Origin: Hydrogenophaga taeniospiralis CCUG 15921
GTDB taxonomy: Bacteria; Pseudomonadota; Gammaproteobacteria; Burkholderiales; Burkholderiaceae_C
DNA: 64,000 bases
Direction: 5' to 3'
Assembly: GCF_001592305.1 (NCBI RefSeq)
Contig: NZ_BCWR01000018.1
Span: 153,285-217,284, forward strand
Both the position numbers and the translations under genes were made by a program. Below, in pieces: positions 18,233-25,967 of the stretch; the first letter of the stretch is position 1, and every line of letters starts with the position of its first letter. Under the pieces are notes generated by a model. It was given only the letters and a program-made list of their open reading frames with translations, made no database searches and was not told the origin of the DNA.

Positions 18233-18604
18233 ATGATCTCTGACTCGACCCCCACCCCGACCCACACCGGCAGTTGCCATTGCGGCCGCATCGCATTTGA
18301 AGTCCATGGCACGATTGACAGCGCGCTCGCCTGCAACTGCTCGATCTGCTCACGCAAGGGATCGCTGCTCTGGTTCGTGCCGCGCGCCAGCCTGGAGCTC
18401 AAGACGCCCGAGGACGCGGCCTCAACCTACCTGTTCAACAAACACGTGATCCGCCACCGCTTCTGCCCGGTCTGCGGCATCCACCCCTACGGTGAAGGTG
18501 TCGACCCCAAGGGCAACGCCATGGCGGCGATCAACCTGCGCTGCATCGACGGCATCGACCTCGCCGCGATCCCGACCCAGCACTTTGACGGCAAGAGCCT
18601 CTGA
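18233..18604 (+). CDS. GFA / CENP-V domain zinc protein
   Basis: 123 residues with the zinc-binding pattern of the glutathione-dependent formaldehyde-activating enzyme family: GSCHCGRIAFEV (about 14), CNCSICSRKG (about 34-43) and FCPVCGIHPYGE (about 75). Most members have no proven glutathione activity. The start is the ATG at 18233; the frame is open further upstream but homology starts here. The phosphatase-like gene begins 15 bases downstream. Confidence 0.78.
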   Translation: MISDSTPTPTHTGSCHCGRIAFEVHGTIDSALACNCSICSRKGSLLWFVPRASLELKTPEDAASTYLFNKHVIRHRFCPVCGIHPYGEGVDPKGNAMAAINLRCIDGIDLAAIPTQHFDGKSL

Positions 18605-18619
18605 AAACCCTGACCACGA

Positions 18620-18976
18620 ATGCCCCCAAAAAAAGATGACAGAACGCGGCTGAAGCTGCTTTTCGTGTGCAGCCGCAACCAATGGCGCAGCCCGACAGCC
18701 GAACAGATCTGGCGCAAACACCCCCTGTTGCAGGCGCGCTCAGGCGGCACCAGCCCCAACGCCCGCCACACCGTCTCGGAGGACGATGTGCACTGGGCCG
18801 ACGTCATCTTCGTCATGGAGCAAAAGCACAAGTCACGGCTCGTGGCCGGGTTCACCCGGTTGCTGGCCGACAAGCCGATCCACGTGCTCGACATCCCGGA
18901 CGAGTACAAGTACATGGACCCGGAACTGGTCGAGATGCTGGAGCAGTCGGTCGGCCACCTTCTTGGATTGAAGTGA
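18620..18976 (+). CDS. Low-molecular-weight phosphotyrosine phosphatase-like protein
   Basis: 118 residues. The N-terminal LLFVCSRNQWRSPTAE is the P-loop of LMW protein tyrosine phosphatases (C-x5-R with Cys near 17). The usual C-terminal DPY catalytic motif is replaced by IPDEYKYMDPELVEML, typical of a short stand-alone branch of the family. The substrate is unknown. Its stop overlaps the GTG of the next small gene as GTGA. Confidence 0.75.
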   Translation: MPPKKDDRTRLKLLFVCSRNQWRSPTAEQIWRKHPLLQARSGGTSPNARHTVSEDDVHWADVIFVMEQKHKSRLVAGFTRLLADKPIHVLDIPDEYKYMDPELVEMLEQSVGHLLGLK

Positions 18977-19302
18977 ACAACTTGAGCACACCTTGGTGGA
19001 AGCGCCTTTTCGGGAGCGCGGGAAGCGCCTCCCATCCAGCCTCATCTGAGGACAACGTCGACCTGGTGGTCCATCCTCCAGACCACATCGAGGCGTCGGG
19101 AGTCCCACCGCTGATGCTGAATCCGCTGCTGCAGATGTCCGAAGGCTTCCCCCGCCCGGACTGGGACGCGATCACCGCCTGGGTAGCCACGAGTCCCGAC
19201 CACAGGGAGCAGGCGGCGGCGGTCTGCGCGCTGCTGGAACACGAATACGCTCAAGACCATGAACCGTCCGAACAACCCGCCACCGCCAGCCAAGGTGGCT
19301 AG
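18973..19302 (+). CDS. Hypothetical small protein
   Basis: 109 residues from a GTG that overlaps the stop of the phosphatase-like gene. I recognise no family. The sequence starts VNNLSTPWWKRLFGSAG, is acidic in the middle and ends in a helical WDAITAWVATSPDHREQAAAV stretch. It overlaps the start of the exporter gene by 44 bases. Tight coupling on both sides is the main argument that it is real. Confidence 0.45.
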   Translation: MNNLSTPWWKRLFGSAGSASHPASSEDNVDLVVHPPDHIEASGVPPLMLNPLLQMSEGFPRPDWDAITAWVATSPDHREQAAAVCALLEHEYAQDHEPSEQPATASQGG

Positions 19303-20779
19303 AGCCACCCCCCGCGAATGGTGGGGACTGGCCGTGATCGCCCTGCCCTGTCTGGTCTACGCCATGGACCTGACGGTGCTCAACCTCGCGGTGCCGGCGC
19401 TGAGCCGGGCGCTGGCGCCCAGCGCCTCGCAGCTGCTGTGGATCATCGACATCTACGGCTTTCTGGTCGCCGGTTTTCTGATCACCATGGGCACGCTGGG
19501 CGACCGCATCGGGCGCCGCCGCCTGCTGCTGATCGGCGCGGCCTTCTTTGCGGCGGCCTCGGTGCTGGCCGCTTTCGCGCGCACCCCCGCCGAGCTGATC
19601 GTGCTGCGCGCGCTGCTGGGCATTGCGGGCGCCACGCTGGCGCCGTCCACGCTCTCGCTGATCCGCAACATGTTTCACGACGAGACGCAGCGCCAGTTCG
19701 CCATTGGCGTGTGGATCACCGCGTTTTCGGTCGGCAGCGCCATCGGCCCGCTGGTGGGCGGCTGGCTGCTGGAGCACTTCTGGTGGGGCTCGGTGTTCCT
19801 GCCCGCCGTGCCGGTGATGGCGCTGCTGCTGGTGCTCGGGCCGCGCCTGCTGCCCGAGTACCGCGACGAGAATGCCGGCCGCATCGACCCGGCCAGCGTG
19901 CTGCTCTCGTTGAGCGCCGTGCTCAGCCTGATCTACGCCATCAAAGCCATGGCCGAATATGGGCCGAGCCCCGGGCGGCTGGCGCTGCTGCTCGCCGGCC
20001 TGGCCCTCGGCGTGGCGTTCGTGCGGCGCCAGAAGCGCATTGACTACCCGCTGCTCGAACTGCGGCTGTTCGCCATCCCCAGCTTCCGCACGGCCATCAT
20101 GGCCTACGGGCTGTCGTGCCTGGCCATGTTCGGCATCTACATCTTCATTGCCCAGCACCTGCAGATGGTGCTGGCGCTCTCGCCGCTGCAGGCGGGCTGG
20201 GCCACGGTGCCGTGGGCGGGCGGCTTCGTGTTCGGCTCCATGGTGCTGGCGCCCTGGCTGGCGCGGCGCTACGGGCCCGGGCCGGTGATGGTGTGGTGCC
20301 TCGCGGCGGCCGCGGCCGGCATGCTGCTCATGGTGTGGGCCGACGGCCCCTGGGCGCTCTGGGTGCTGGTGGCCGGCATGGTCGTGGTCAGCCTGGGCAT
20401 GGCGCCGGTGTTCGCCATCGGCACCGAACAGATCATCACCTCCGCGCCGCCCGAACGCGCAGGCGCGGCCTCGGCCATCGCCGAGACCAGCTCGGAGTTC
20501 TGCGGCGCTTTGGGCATCGCGCTGTTCGGCAGCGCGGGCACGCTGATCTACCGCCAGCAGCTCACGCAGGCCGGCGGCGAAGGCTTGCCCCCGGAATCGC
20601 TCGCCACACTCGGCGGTGCACTCGCGGTGGCCGAGCGCCTGCCCGCCGAAGCGGCGCAAACACTGACCCTCATGGCACGCGCCGCCTTCACCGACGCACT
20701 GCAGTTCACCGCGCTCACGGGCAGCGCGCTGGTGCTGCTGGCCAGTGTGCTGGCGGCGCGGATGTTGCGGCGGGGGTAA
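19259..20779 (+). CDS. MFS drug:H+ antiporter, DHA2 (14-TM) type
   Basis: 506 residues with about 14 hydrophobic segments, as in the EmrB/QacA/SmvA branch. The first helix region has MDLTVLNLAVPAL, and motif A GDRIGRRRLLLIG lies between helices 2 and 3. Helix 5 holds GSAIGPLVGGWLLEHFWW, the motif C region of antiporters. It probably exports amphiphilic cations or other toxic compounds at the inner membrane. The ATG at 19259 is the only good start before helix 1 and lies inside the upstream small gene. Confidence 0.85.
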   Translation: MNRPNNPPPPAKVARATPREWWGLAVIALPCLVYAMDLTVLNLAVPALSRALAPSASQLLWIIDIYGFLVAGFLITMGTLGDRIGRRRLLLIGAAFFAAASVLAAFARTPAELIVLRALLGIAGATLAPSTLSLIRNMFHDETQRQFAIGVWITAFSVGSAIGPLVGGWLLEHFWWGSVFLPAVPVMALLLVLGPRLLPEYRDENAGRIDPASVLLSLSAVLSLIYAIKAMAEYGPSPGRLALLLAGLALGVAFVRRQKRIDYPLLELRLFAIPSFRTAIMAYGLSCLAMFGIYIFIAQHLQMVLALSPLQAGWATVPWAGGFVFGSMVLAPWLARRYGPGPVMVWCLAAAAAGMLLMVWADGPWALWVLVAGMVVVSLGMAPVFAIGTEQIITSAPPERAGAASAIAETSSEFCGALGIALFGSAGTLIYRQQLTQAGGEGLPPESLATLGGALAVAERLPAEAAQTLTLMARAAFTDALQFTALTGSALVLLASVLAARMLRRG

Positions 20780-20809
20780 GGGTTGTGATGGGCGGAAGGC
20801 ATCGGTGAA

Positions 20810-20837
20810 TTGACAATCGTATCCCATAGACTACACA
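20810..20837 (+). promoter_or_regulatory. Promoter of the higBA-type locus
   Basis: Perfect -35 TTGACA (20810-20815) and a -10-like TACACA (20832-20837) with a 16-base spacer, just upstream of the decayed toxin gene. A GCATGC-centred palindrome follows at about 20840-20850 and could be the antitoxin operator. Confidence 0.45.
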
Positions 20838-20856
20838 TGCACGCATGCGCGTACAG

Positions 20857-21023
20857 ATGACCGAGGTCTATCGGGACTGGATCAACGCCCTCAGGGACCG
20901 AACAGCTCGCGCATTTACTACACAGAACGCAACGGGGAGCTGATCGTCCTGTTGGCCGGTGGCGACAAGTCCAGCCAGCAGAAAGACATTGAGGCGGCAT
21001 TGGAACTCGCCCGCCACCTCTAG
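20857..21023 (+). pseudogene. Decayed HigB-type addiction module killer protein
   Basis: Remnant of a roughly 100-residue toxin of the phage-derived Gp49-like/HigB family. The 5' part reads MTEVYRDWINALRDR, then runs out of frame to a TGA at 20941. The 3' part, in a different frame, reads RIYYTERNGELIVLLAGGDK and continues through QQKDIEAALELARHL to the TAG at 21021. About 35 internal residues, including the usual basic segment, are missing, and the two ends are out of frame. The toxin is therefore almost certainly inactive, while the antitoxin that follows is intact. Confidence 0.75.
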
Positions 21024-21033
21024 GAGCAACGCC

Positions 21034-21342
21034 ATGGCCCAGACCGCTACACCCAAAACCAAGACCGTCGCCTACGACGTGGCCGAGCAACTGCGCACGC
21101 CCGAAGAGATGGCCGCCTACCTCGACGCCTGGCTCACCGACGCGCCCGACGACGCAGCAGGCATCGCCCGCGCGCTGGGCGACATTGCGCGCGCCAAGGG
21201 CATGACCCAGGTCGCACGAGACAGTGGTCTCAGCCGCGAGAGCCTCTACAAAGCGCTGAGCGAAAACGGCAACCCCAGCCTGGCCACCGTGCTCAAGGTG
21301 GCGAAGGCTCTTGGGGTACGGCTGCACGCACAGGTGGCGTAG
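21034..21342 (+). CDS. HigA-type antitoxin (addiction module antidote)
   Basis: 102 residues. The N-terminal helix DVAEQLRTPEEMAAYLDAWL is typical of the antidote family. It is followed by an HTH (about 55-95) with GMTQVARDSGLSRESLYKAL and NPSLATVLKVAKALG. The ATG at 21034 lies 10 bases after the toxin remnant's stop, behind AGGAG. It is full length and probably still a repressor of the locus, now without a functional partner. Confidence 0.8.
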   Translation: MAQTATPKTKTVAYDVAEQLRTPEEMAAYLDAWLTDAPDDAAGIARALGDIARAKGMTQVARDSGLSRESLYKALSENGNPSLATVLKVAKALGVRLHAQVA

Positions 21343-21416
21343 CCGTCCGTCGCCCGCACTTCTGGAGTTGACCCGGTTCCGTGGACACATCATTCTTTGT
21401 GTTCAAGGAGTCGCAA

Positions 21417-21740
21417 ATGTCCAAAGTACGACCGCCGTACCCGGCGGAATTCCGTCAGCAGATGGTCGAGCTCGTTCGAGCCGGTCGCTCACCAGCGCAG
21501 CTCTCGCGTGAGTTCGGTGTCACCGCCCAATCCATCACCAACTGGGTCGGCCAGGCCGCCATCGACGACGGCAAGCCTTTACCTGGCAAAGAAGGCCTGA
21601 CCACTGCTGAGCGAGAAGAGCTCGTGCGCCTGCGTCGCCAGCTGCGCCAGGTCCAGATGGAGCGCGACATCCTGGCAAAGGCTACGGCCTGGTTTGCCGG
21701 TCGCAGCGATGCGACTTCAACGAAGTCTTCGGACTCGTGA
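21417..21740 (+). CDS. IS3-family transposase OrfA
   Basis: 107 residues. HTH region in AEFRQQMVELVRAGRSPAQL and FGVTAQSITNWV, then a leucine-zipper-like stretch REELVRLRRQLRQVQMERDIL. The C-terminal AKATAWFAG is the usual OrfA ending. A GGAG lies 5-8 bases before the ATG at 21417. OrfB begins in the -1 phase. Confidence 0.85.
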   Translation: MSKVRPPYPAEFRQQMVELVRAGRSPAQLSREFGVTAQSITNWVGQAAIDDGKPLPGKEGLTTAEREELVRLRRQLRQVQMERDILAKATAWFAGRSDATSTKSSDS

Positions 21741-22639
21741 TGGCAAACCAGGCCGACCTCCCCGTGCGCACCATGTGCCGCGTGCTCGGTGTCTCCGCCA
21801 GCGGGTTCTATGCCTGGCGAGAACGTGCACCTTCCCAGTGCAGCATCGCCAACGCGGTGATGACCGAGCGTATCCGCCAGATTCACCGTGACTCCTACGA
21901 GTCGTACGGCATGCCCCGGGTGCGTGCCGAACTCATCGAGCAAGGTGTGTGCATCAGCCGCCAGCGCGTGGCGCGCCTCATGCGGCAAGCCGGTATCTAT
22001 GGCATCAGCAAGCGCCGTGGCTTCACCGTGACCACTCGCCGCGATAGGCATCAGACCCCGGCCAATGACCTGGTCAACCGCCGTTTCCATGCCACTGGTC
22101 CGAACCAGTTGTGGGTGGCCGACATGACCTATGTGCCGACCTGGATGGGGTTCCTCTATCTGGCCGTGGTCATCGATGTCTGGAGCCGTCGCGTGGTGGG
22201 CTGGGCCATGGGAGAACGCATGACCGCCGACCTGGTGCTGGCAGCGTTGAACATGGCGCTGGAGCAGCGCAAACCCAAGGGCGTCATCCACCACTCGGAC
22301 CAGGGCAGCCAGTACACCAGCCTGGCCTTTGGTGAGCGATGCCGGCAGATGCAGGTCAGACCCTCTATGGGGACGGTGGGTGATGCCTACGACAACGCGA
22401 TGGCCGAGAGCTTCTTCGCCAGTCTGGAGGGCGAACTCATCGAGCGCAACAGCTTCCAGAGCAAGGCTCAGGCCCGTATGGCGGTCTTCACCTGGATTGA
22501 AGGCTGGTACAACCCCCGGCGCCGCCACAGCGGCCTGGGCTACCTCTCACCCCTGAACTTTGAAAGGAGCAAGCAAGCCCTGTTTGATGTCGTCGAAGAT
22601 GCCGTCGTGCATGTCCAGACAACACCCGAAACGGTTTGA
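21737..22639 (+). CDS. IS3-family transposase OrfB (DDE catalytic subunit)
   Basis: 300 residues from a GTG that overlaps the stop of orfA (GTGA). N-terminal HTH_21 region (YESYGMPRVRAELIEQG), then an rve integrase core. The DDE residues are visible in WVADMTYV, HHSDQGSQY and AESFFASLEGEL. In this family OrfAB is normally made by -1 frameshifting; I see no classical A6G slippery site, so coupling at the overlap may be used instead. Confidence 0.85.
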   Translation: MMANQADLPVRTMCRVLGVSASGFYAWRERAPSQCSIANAVMTERIRQIHRDSYESYGMPRVRAELIEQGVCISRQRVARLMRQAGIYGISKRRGFTVTTRRDRHQTPANDLVNRRFHATGPNQLWVADMTYVPTWMGFLYLAVVIDVWSRRVVGWAMGERMTADLVLAALNMALEQRKPKGVIHHSDQGSQYTSLAFGERCRQMQVRPSMGTVGDAYDNAMAESFFASLEGELIERNSFQSKAQARMAVFTWIEGWYNPRRRHSGLGYLSPLNFERSKQALFDVVEDAVVHVQTTPETV

Positions 22640-22691
22640 GAATCAAACCAGTACCCGTCCACCGAAGTGGGTCAACTCCACTTCTGCGGGT

Positions 22692-23324
22692 CTACACCTC
22701 CACAAACCCCTCCCCCCGAAACGCGCGCGCCGCGTTTCCGCGCTCCACGCCATGGTGCTGCCGCCAGCGTTGGTTGCGGGCCGCGCTGGCGGCGTCGTCT
22801 GCCTGGGCTGCCAGCTTGTGCGCCAGCAGGGCGCGCGCGAGGCGTTTGTTGGCGTGCTGGCTGCGCTCGGTCTGCACCTTCACGCTCAGGCCGCTGGGGA
22901 CGTGCGTGGCGCGCACGGCCGAATCGGTCTTGTTGACGTGCTGGCCGCCCGGGCCGCTGGCACGCAGGGTTTCAAAGCGCAGGTCCTTGTCGTGCAGCGG
23001 CTCGCCGGTTGCACCCGGCGCATCGGTCTCAAAGACCTCCACGCCAATGAACCAGTTCTTGCGTTTGTGCCCCGGCCGGTACGGGCTGGCACACACCCAC
23101 TGCACGCTGCCGCACCAGCGTTTGGCCAGTGCATCGGCGGCATCACCCTCCAGCGCCAGCAGCACCGAGCGGAAGTTGCCCGGCACCTCACTGGGCACAT
23201 GCTCCAGCAACTCGGCCTTGATCTGCGCGCCGTCGCACTCGCGCAGCAGTTGCGCCAGTGCCTTGCGCACGGCCAGACAGCATTCCTCAGGCCCGGTGTT
23301 GGCCGTCAATTGCAGCAAGATCAT
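22692..23324 (-). CDS. prfH: Peptide chain release factor homologue PrfH
   Basis: 210 residues, shorter than RF1/RF2 because domain 1 is absent. The GGQ motif lies in [20 protein letters not shown] (about 120), and [13 protein letters not shown] follows as in other class I factors. PrfH releases peptides from ribosomes with damaged decoding centres. The ATG at 23324 overlaps the stop of rtcB (ATGA). The rtcB2-prfH pairing is established: RtcB2 religates 16S rRNA cut in the decoding centre (for example by colicin E3-like nucleases) after PrfH has freed the stalled ribosome. Confidence 0.88.
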   Translation of the reverse strand: MILLQLTANTGPEECCLAVRKALAQLLRECDGAQIKAELLEHVPSEVPGNFRSVLLALEGDAADALAKRWCGSVQWVCASPYRPGHKRKNWFIGVEVFETDAPGATGEPLHDKDLRFETLRASGPGGQHVNKTDSAVRATHVPSGLSVKVQTERSQHANKRLARALLAHKLAAQADDAASAARNQRWRQHHGVERGNAARAFRGEGFVEV

Positions 23325-24472
23325 TCGCAGCACTCCCCACGTGTCTTGTAGGTCAGCACCGGCCTGGTCCGTGCCAGCAGCTCGATCAGCCCGGCGCCCA
23401 CCAGAACCTGCACCACGCTGTCGATGCCCTTGTAGGCCTGCGGCGCTTCCTCGTAAATCAGTTGGCGGTCGTTGCAGATCACGCGGCTGCCCAGCGCTGT
23501 GCGTCCCATCTGCGTGGGCGTCATCAGCTTGAACAGGCGGTCCTTGCAGGCCGAACGAATCCACTTGCGGCCCGCGCCATGCGCCAGCGACCACAAGCTG
23601 TCGTCGTGGCACCCGGGCGTGGGGCGCACCAGGTAGCTGTAGTCCCCGCGCGAGCCGGGGATCAGCACCGGCCCGGCGTCCGACGGCGTCGCGCCCTTGC
23701 GGTGCAGCCAGCCGGCCTGCCCGTCGATGACGGACGGCGCCACGAAGTTGTGGTGCACGTCCAGCACGCAGCGACTCTCGGCCCGCACATTCGCCAGCAG
23801 CCGATGCGCCACCAGCGTGCGGTTGCAGCGCGCGTAGCGCATGGCCGCGTCGTGCTGCGTCAGATAGCTGGCCGCCTCGGGCGTGTCGGCCTCCAGACCG
23901 CGGTGCCCGAAGGCATCGACATGCTGGCGCAGGATGCGCTCACCCAGGCCCCGCGAGCCGCTGTGCACCAAGAGCAGCAGACGCTGCTTGTCAATGCCCA
24001 GCGCAGCCAGCGCCTCGGGCACATACACCGTGTCCACCTGTTGAAACTCCGCGAAGTGGTTGCCGCCACCCAGGGTGCCCAACGAAGCCTCGTGGCCGCT
24101 GGGCCGCACATCGGCGTCTGACATGGCCAGCGCCCGCGCGTCCTCATCGTCCATCGGTCCGTCGATGTTGCCCACGCGCTTCTCCAGCTTGTCCAGCCGG
24201 ACCGCGCTCGCCTGCAAGTCGGTCTGCCACAGCGCCATGCCGCAGCCGATGTCGTTGCCCACGAGCGCGGGGTAGAAACGCTCCGCCGAGAAAAACGCGG
24301 CCCCGACCGGGTAACCGCGACCGGGGTGCAGATCGGGCATGCCAGCCACGCGCTGCATGCCCTCGAGTTGTGACGTGGTGATGAGCTGCGCGATGGCCGC
24401 GTCCTCCATCCACGTCGTGTCGGACACGAGCACGCAGGCGCGCTCCGACAGCTTCTTGACAAAATTGCCCAT
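23321..24472 (-). CDS. RtcB-family RNA ligase (RtcB2 type)
   Basis: 383 residues. GTP-dependent 3'-phosphate RNA ligase fold: [16 protein letters not shown] (about 43), the metal-binding [34 protein letters not shown], the [10 protein letters not shown] segment, and HGAGRKWIR with the guanylated His. It is shorter than E. coli RtcB and coupled to prfH, which marks the RtcB2 branch. The start is the ATG at 24472 ([12 protein letters not shown]), with no strong ribosome binding site. A structured 136-base leader and a tiny ORF lie upstream. Confidence 0.87.
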   Translation of the reverse strand: MGNFVKKLSERACVLVSDTTWMEDAAIAQLITTSQLEGMQRVAGMPDLHPGRGYPVGAAFFSAERFYPALVGNDIGCGMALWQTDLQASAVRLDKLEKRVGNIDGPMDDEDARALAMSDADVRPSGHEASLGTLGGGNHFAEFQQVDTVYVPEALAALGIDKQRLLLLVHSGSRGLGERILRQHVDAFGHRGLEADTPEAASYLTQHDAAMRYARCNRTLVAHRLLANVRAESRCVLDVHHNFVAPSVIDGQAGWLHRKGATPSDAGPVLIPGSRGDYSYLVRPTPGCHDDSLWSLAHGAGRKWIRSACKDRLFKLMTPTQMGRTALGSRVICNDRQLIYEEAPQAYKGIDSVVQVLVGAGLIELLARTRPVLTYKTRGECCE

Positions 24473-24837
24473 GAAGAATCCAGATTCAAAAAACGTTGAA
24501 ACCGGACCGGGACAGACGCGCGCGCACCACGACCACGCCGCCAACGCTTTCGCGTCAGGCAGCGCCGTGGGGCGCGGAACAAAAAGTGGGGGAGGTTTGA
24601 CCGACGGTTAAACCGAAAGCCCCGCCACCGCTGACCCAGCCCACAGGGAGGTCGTGTTCTTTTGCATGTTGATCTCCGGTTGAGGGGGTTGATGGGTGGG
24701 GGTTGCTGCGCTCAGGTGATCGTTGAAGATCACGGCCAAACCGCAGGGCACGAACTGTAGCGGCTGGCGCAGGAAATGGAAACGCCAACGGCGAGTATTG
24801 ACGTCTTTTGGCGACACAGCACCGGTGCCCCAACCCC
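24473..24837 (-). other. Leader region of rtcB-prfH
   Basis: A 365-base gap on the minus strand. It holds a 19-codon ORF with a good ribosome binding site, an imperfect 21-bp palindrome (24594-24614) over that ORF's stop codon, small GC hairpins including ACGC-GAAA-GCGT, and a T6 run just before the rtcB start. The part upstream of 24668 should hold the promoter; I cannot assign one with confidence. Confidence 0.35.
24608..24667 (-). CDS. Possible 19-residue leader peptide
   Basis: ATG at 24667 preceded by GGAG at 6-base spacing; the peptide reads MQKNTTSLWAGSAVAGLSV and ends in TAA. It lies 136 bases upstream of rtcB on the same strand. No family is recognised. It could be a regulatory upstream ORF or chance. 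Confidence 0.3.
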   Translation of the reverse strand: MQKNTTSLWAGSAVAGLSV

Positions 24838-25836
24838 CTACCGCCCCCGCCACTGCGCCGGCGTCTTCCCCGTCCAGCGTTTGAAGGCGCGCCAGAAGGT
24901 GCTGGGTTCGGCGAAGCCCAGGCTGTGGCCGATGTCGGCGAGCGCGCGCTGGGTGTGGGCCACGGCGTGCAGGGCGGCGTCGCGTCGGGCTTCGTCCAGC
25001 AGGGTGGAAAAGTCCAGGCCCTGGGCCTGCATGCGCCGCGCCAGGGTGCGCGGGCCCAGGCCCAGCATCTGGGCGGCGCGTTCGCGGCTGGGCGCCGGGC
25101 TGGCCTGGCCGCTGGGGTTTTGCAGCTGGGTGTCGAGCCAGCGGCGCAGGTCTTGCGCCAGGGTGTCGCGCTGGGGCGGCGTGAGCGCCGCCAGCCGGGC
25201 GGCGGCGTACTGGTGGTGCAGGTGGGCCAGTTGGGCGTCGGCCTGGGGCAGCGGGGTGTCCAGCACGGCGTTGTCCAGCAACACGCCGCTGAAGGCCTGG
25301 TCAAACTCCACCGGGCACTGAAACACCTCGCGGTAGCCGCCCAGCGGGCCCAGCGCCGCCTGACTGAACTGCACCTTCAGCGGCCGCACCGCGCGGCCGG
25401 TGACCCAGCGCGAAAACGCCACCACGGCGGCCAGCACCGCCTCGATCTGGTGCGGGCTGAAGGCCAGCTCGCCCTGGCGCGGGTGGTACACCACCCAGCT
25501 GGTCTGCGCGCCCGCGATCACCTGGAACCGCCCGCCGTCGCTGATGAGGCGCTGGTATTTCTGCACCACCGCGATCGACTCGCGCAGCGTGGGCGACGAC
25601 TGCAGCAGGTAGCTGACCACGTTGAAGCTGGCCGGCCCCACCACCGCGCCGGCCTTGAGGCCGAAGCCGGGGTCTTGCGTGCACCGCACCGCCGCGCGCC
25701 ACAGGCGGGTGATGTGGTCGATGGGCCAGCGCTCGGCCTGCAGCTCGGCCGGGGCGATGCCGGCGGCGGCCAGCACCGCCTCTCGCGACACGCCCTGGCG
25801 CTGCGCCGCATCCAGCACCGTGTTCACCCAGCTCAT
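24838..25836 (-). CDS. AraC-family transcriptional regulator (ArgR/OruR-type)
   Basis: 332 residues. An N-terminal arabinose-binding-like regulatory domain of the long type (about 10-195; SPTLRESIAVVQKYQRLISD), then a C-terminal double HTH (about 235-325) with AAQMLGLGPRTLARRMQAQG and ADIGHSLGFAEPSTFWRAFKR. The ATG at 25836 (MSWVNTVLDAAQRQG) is preferred over an in-frame TTG 24 bases upstream. It is divergent from the dehydrogenase operon. Paired direct repeats in the shared promoter region suggest it controls that operon in response to an unknown inducer. Confidence 0.85.
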   Translation of the reverse strand: MSWVNTVLDAAQRQGVSREAVLAAAGIAPAELQAERWPIDHITRLWRAAVRCTQDPGFGLKAGAVVGPASFNVVSYLLQSSPTLRESIAVVQKYQRLISDGGRFQVIAGAQTSWVVYHPRQGELAFSPHQIEAVLAAVVAFSRWVTGRAVRPLKVQFSQAALGPLGGYREVFQCPVEFDQAFSGVLLDNAVLDTPLPQADAQLAHLHHQYAAARLAALTPPQRDTLAQDLRRWLDTQLQNPSGQASPAPSRERAAQMLGLGPRTLARRMQAQGLDFSTLLDEARRDAALHAVAHTQRALADIGHSLGFAEPSTFWRAFKRWTGKTPAQWRGR

Positions 25837-25853
25837 GGAGACCGTGGCCTGTG

Positions 25854-25885
25854 AAGTCAATCGTGTTGTCCTGCAAAGTCAATCG
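25854..25885. promoter_or_regulatory. AraC-type operator: 22-bp spaced direct repeats
   Basis: AAGTCAATCG occurs at 25854-25863 and again at 25876-25885, same orientation, start to start 22 bp, two helical turns. This is the usual geometry of AraC-family sites. They lie between the regulator and the dehydrogenase gene. Confidence 0.6.
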
Positions 25886-25967
25886 CTGGCGATGATAGAC
25901 GGCTAACGTGTGCTCCAGCAAGCGGGCGCCCCAAAGGCCCCGGCACAACAGCGCAAGGAGACAAGAC

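Larger units (their letters stand above)
21363..22680 (+). mobile_element. Complete IS3-family insertion sequence
   Basis: 1318 bp. The ends are inverted repeats starting TGGAGTTGACCC (exact over 12 bases, then imperfect to about base 30). A 4-bp direct repeat CTTC (21359-21362 and 22681-22684) flanks the element and looks like a target-site duplication. It carries two overlapping frames, orfA and orfB, both intact. It inserted in the gap between higA and prfH and disrupts neither gene. The subgroup is not determined. Confidence 0.85.
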
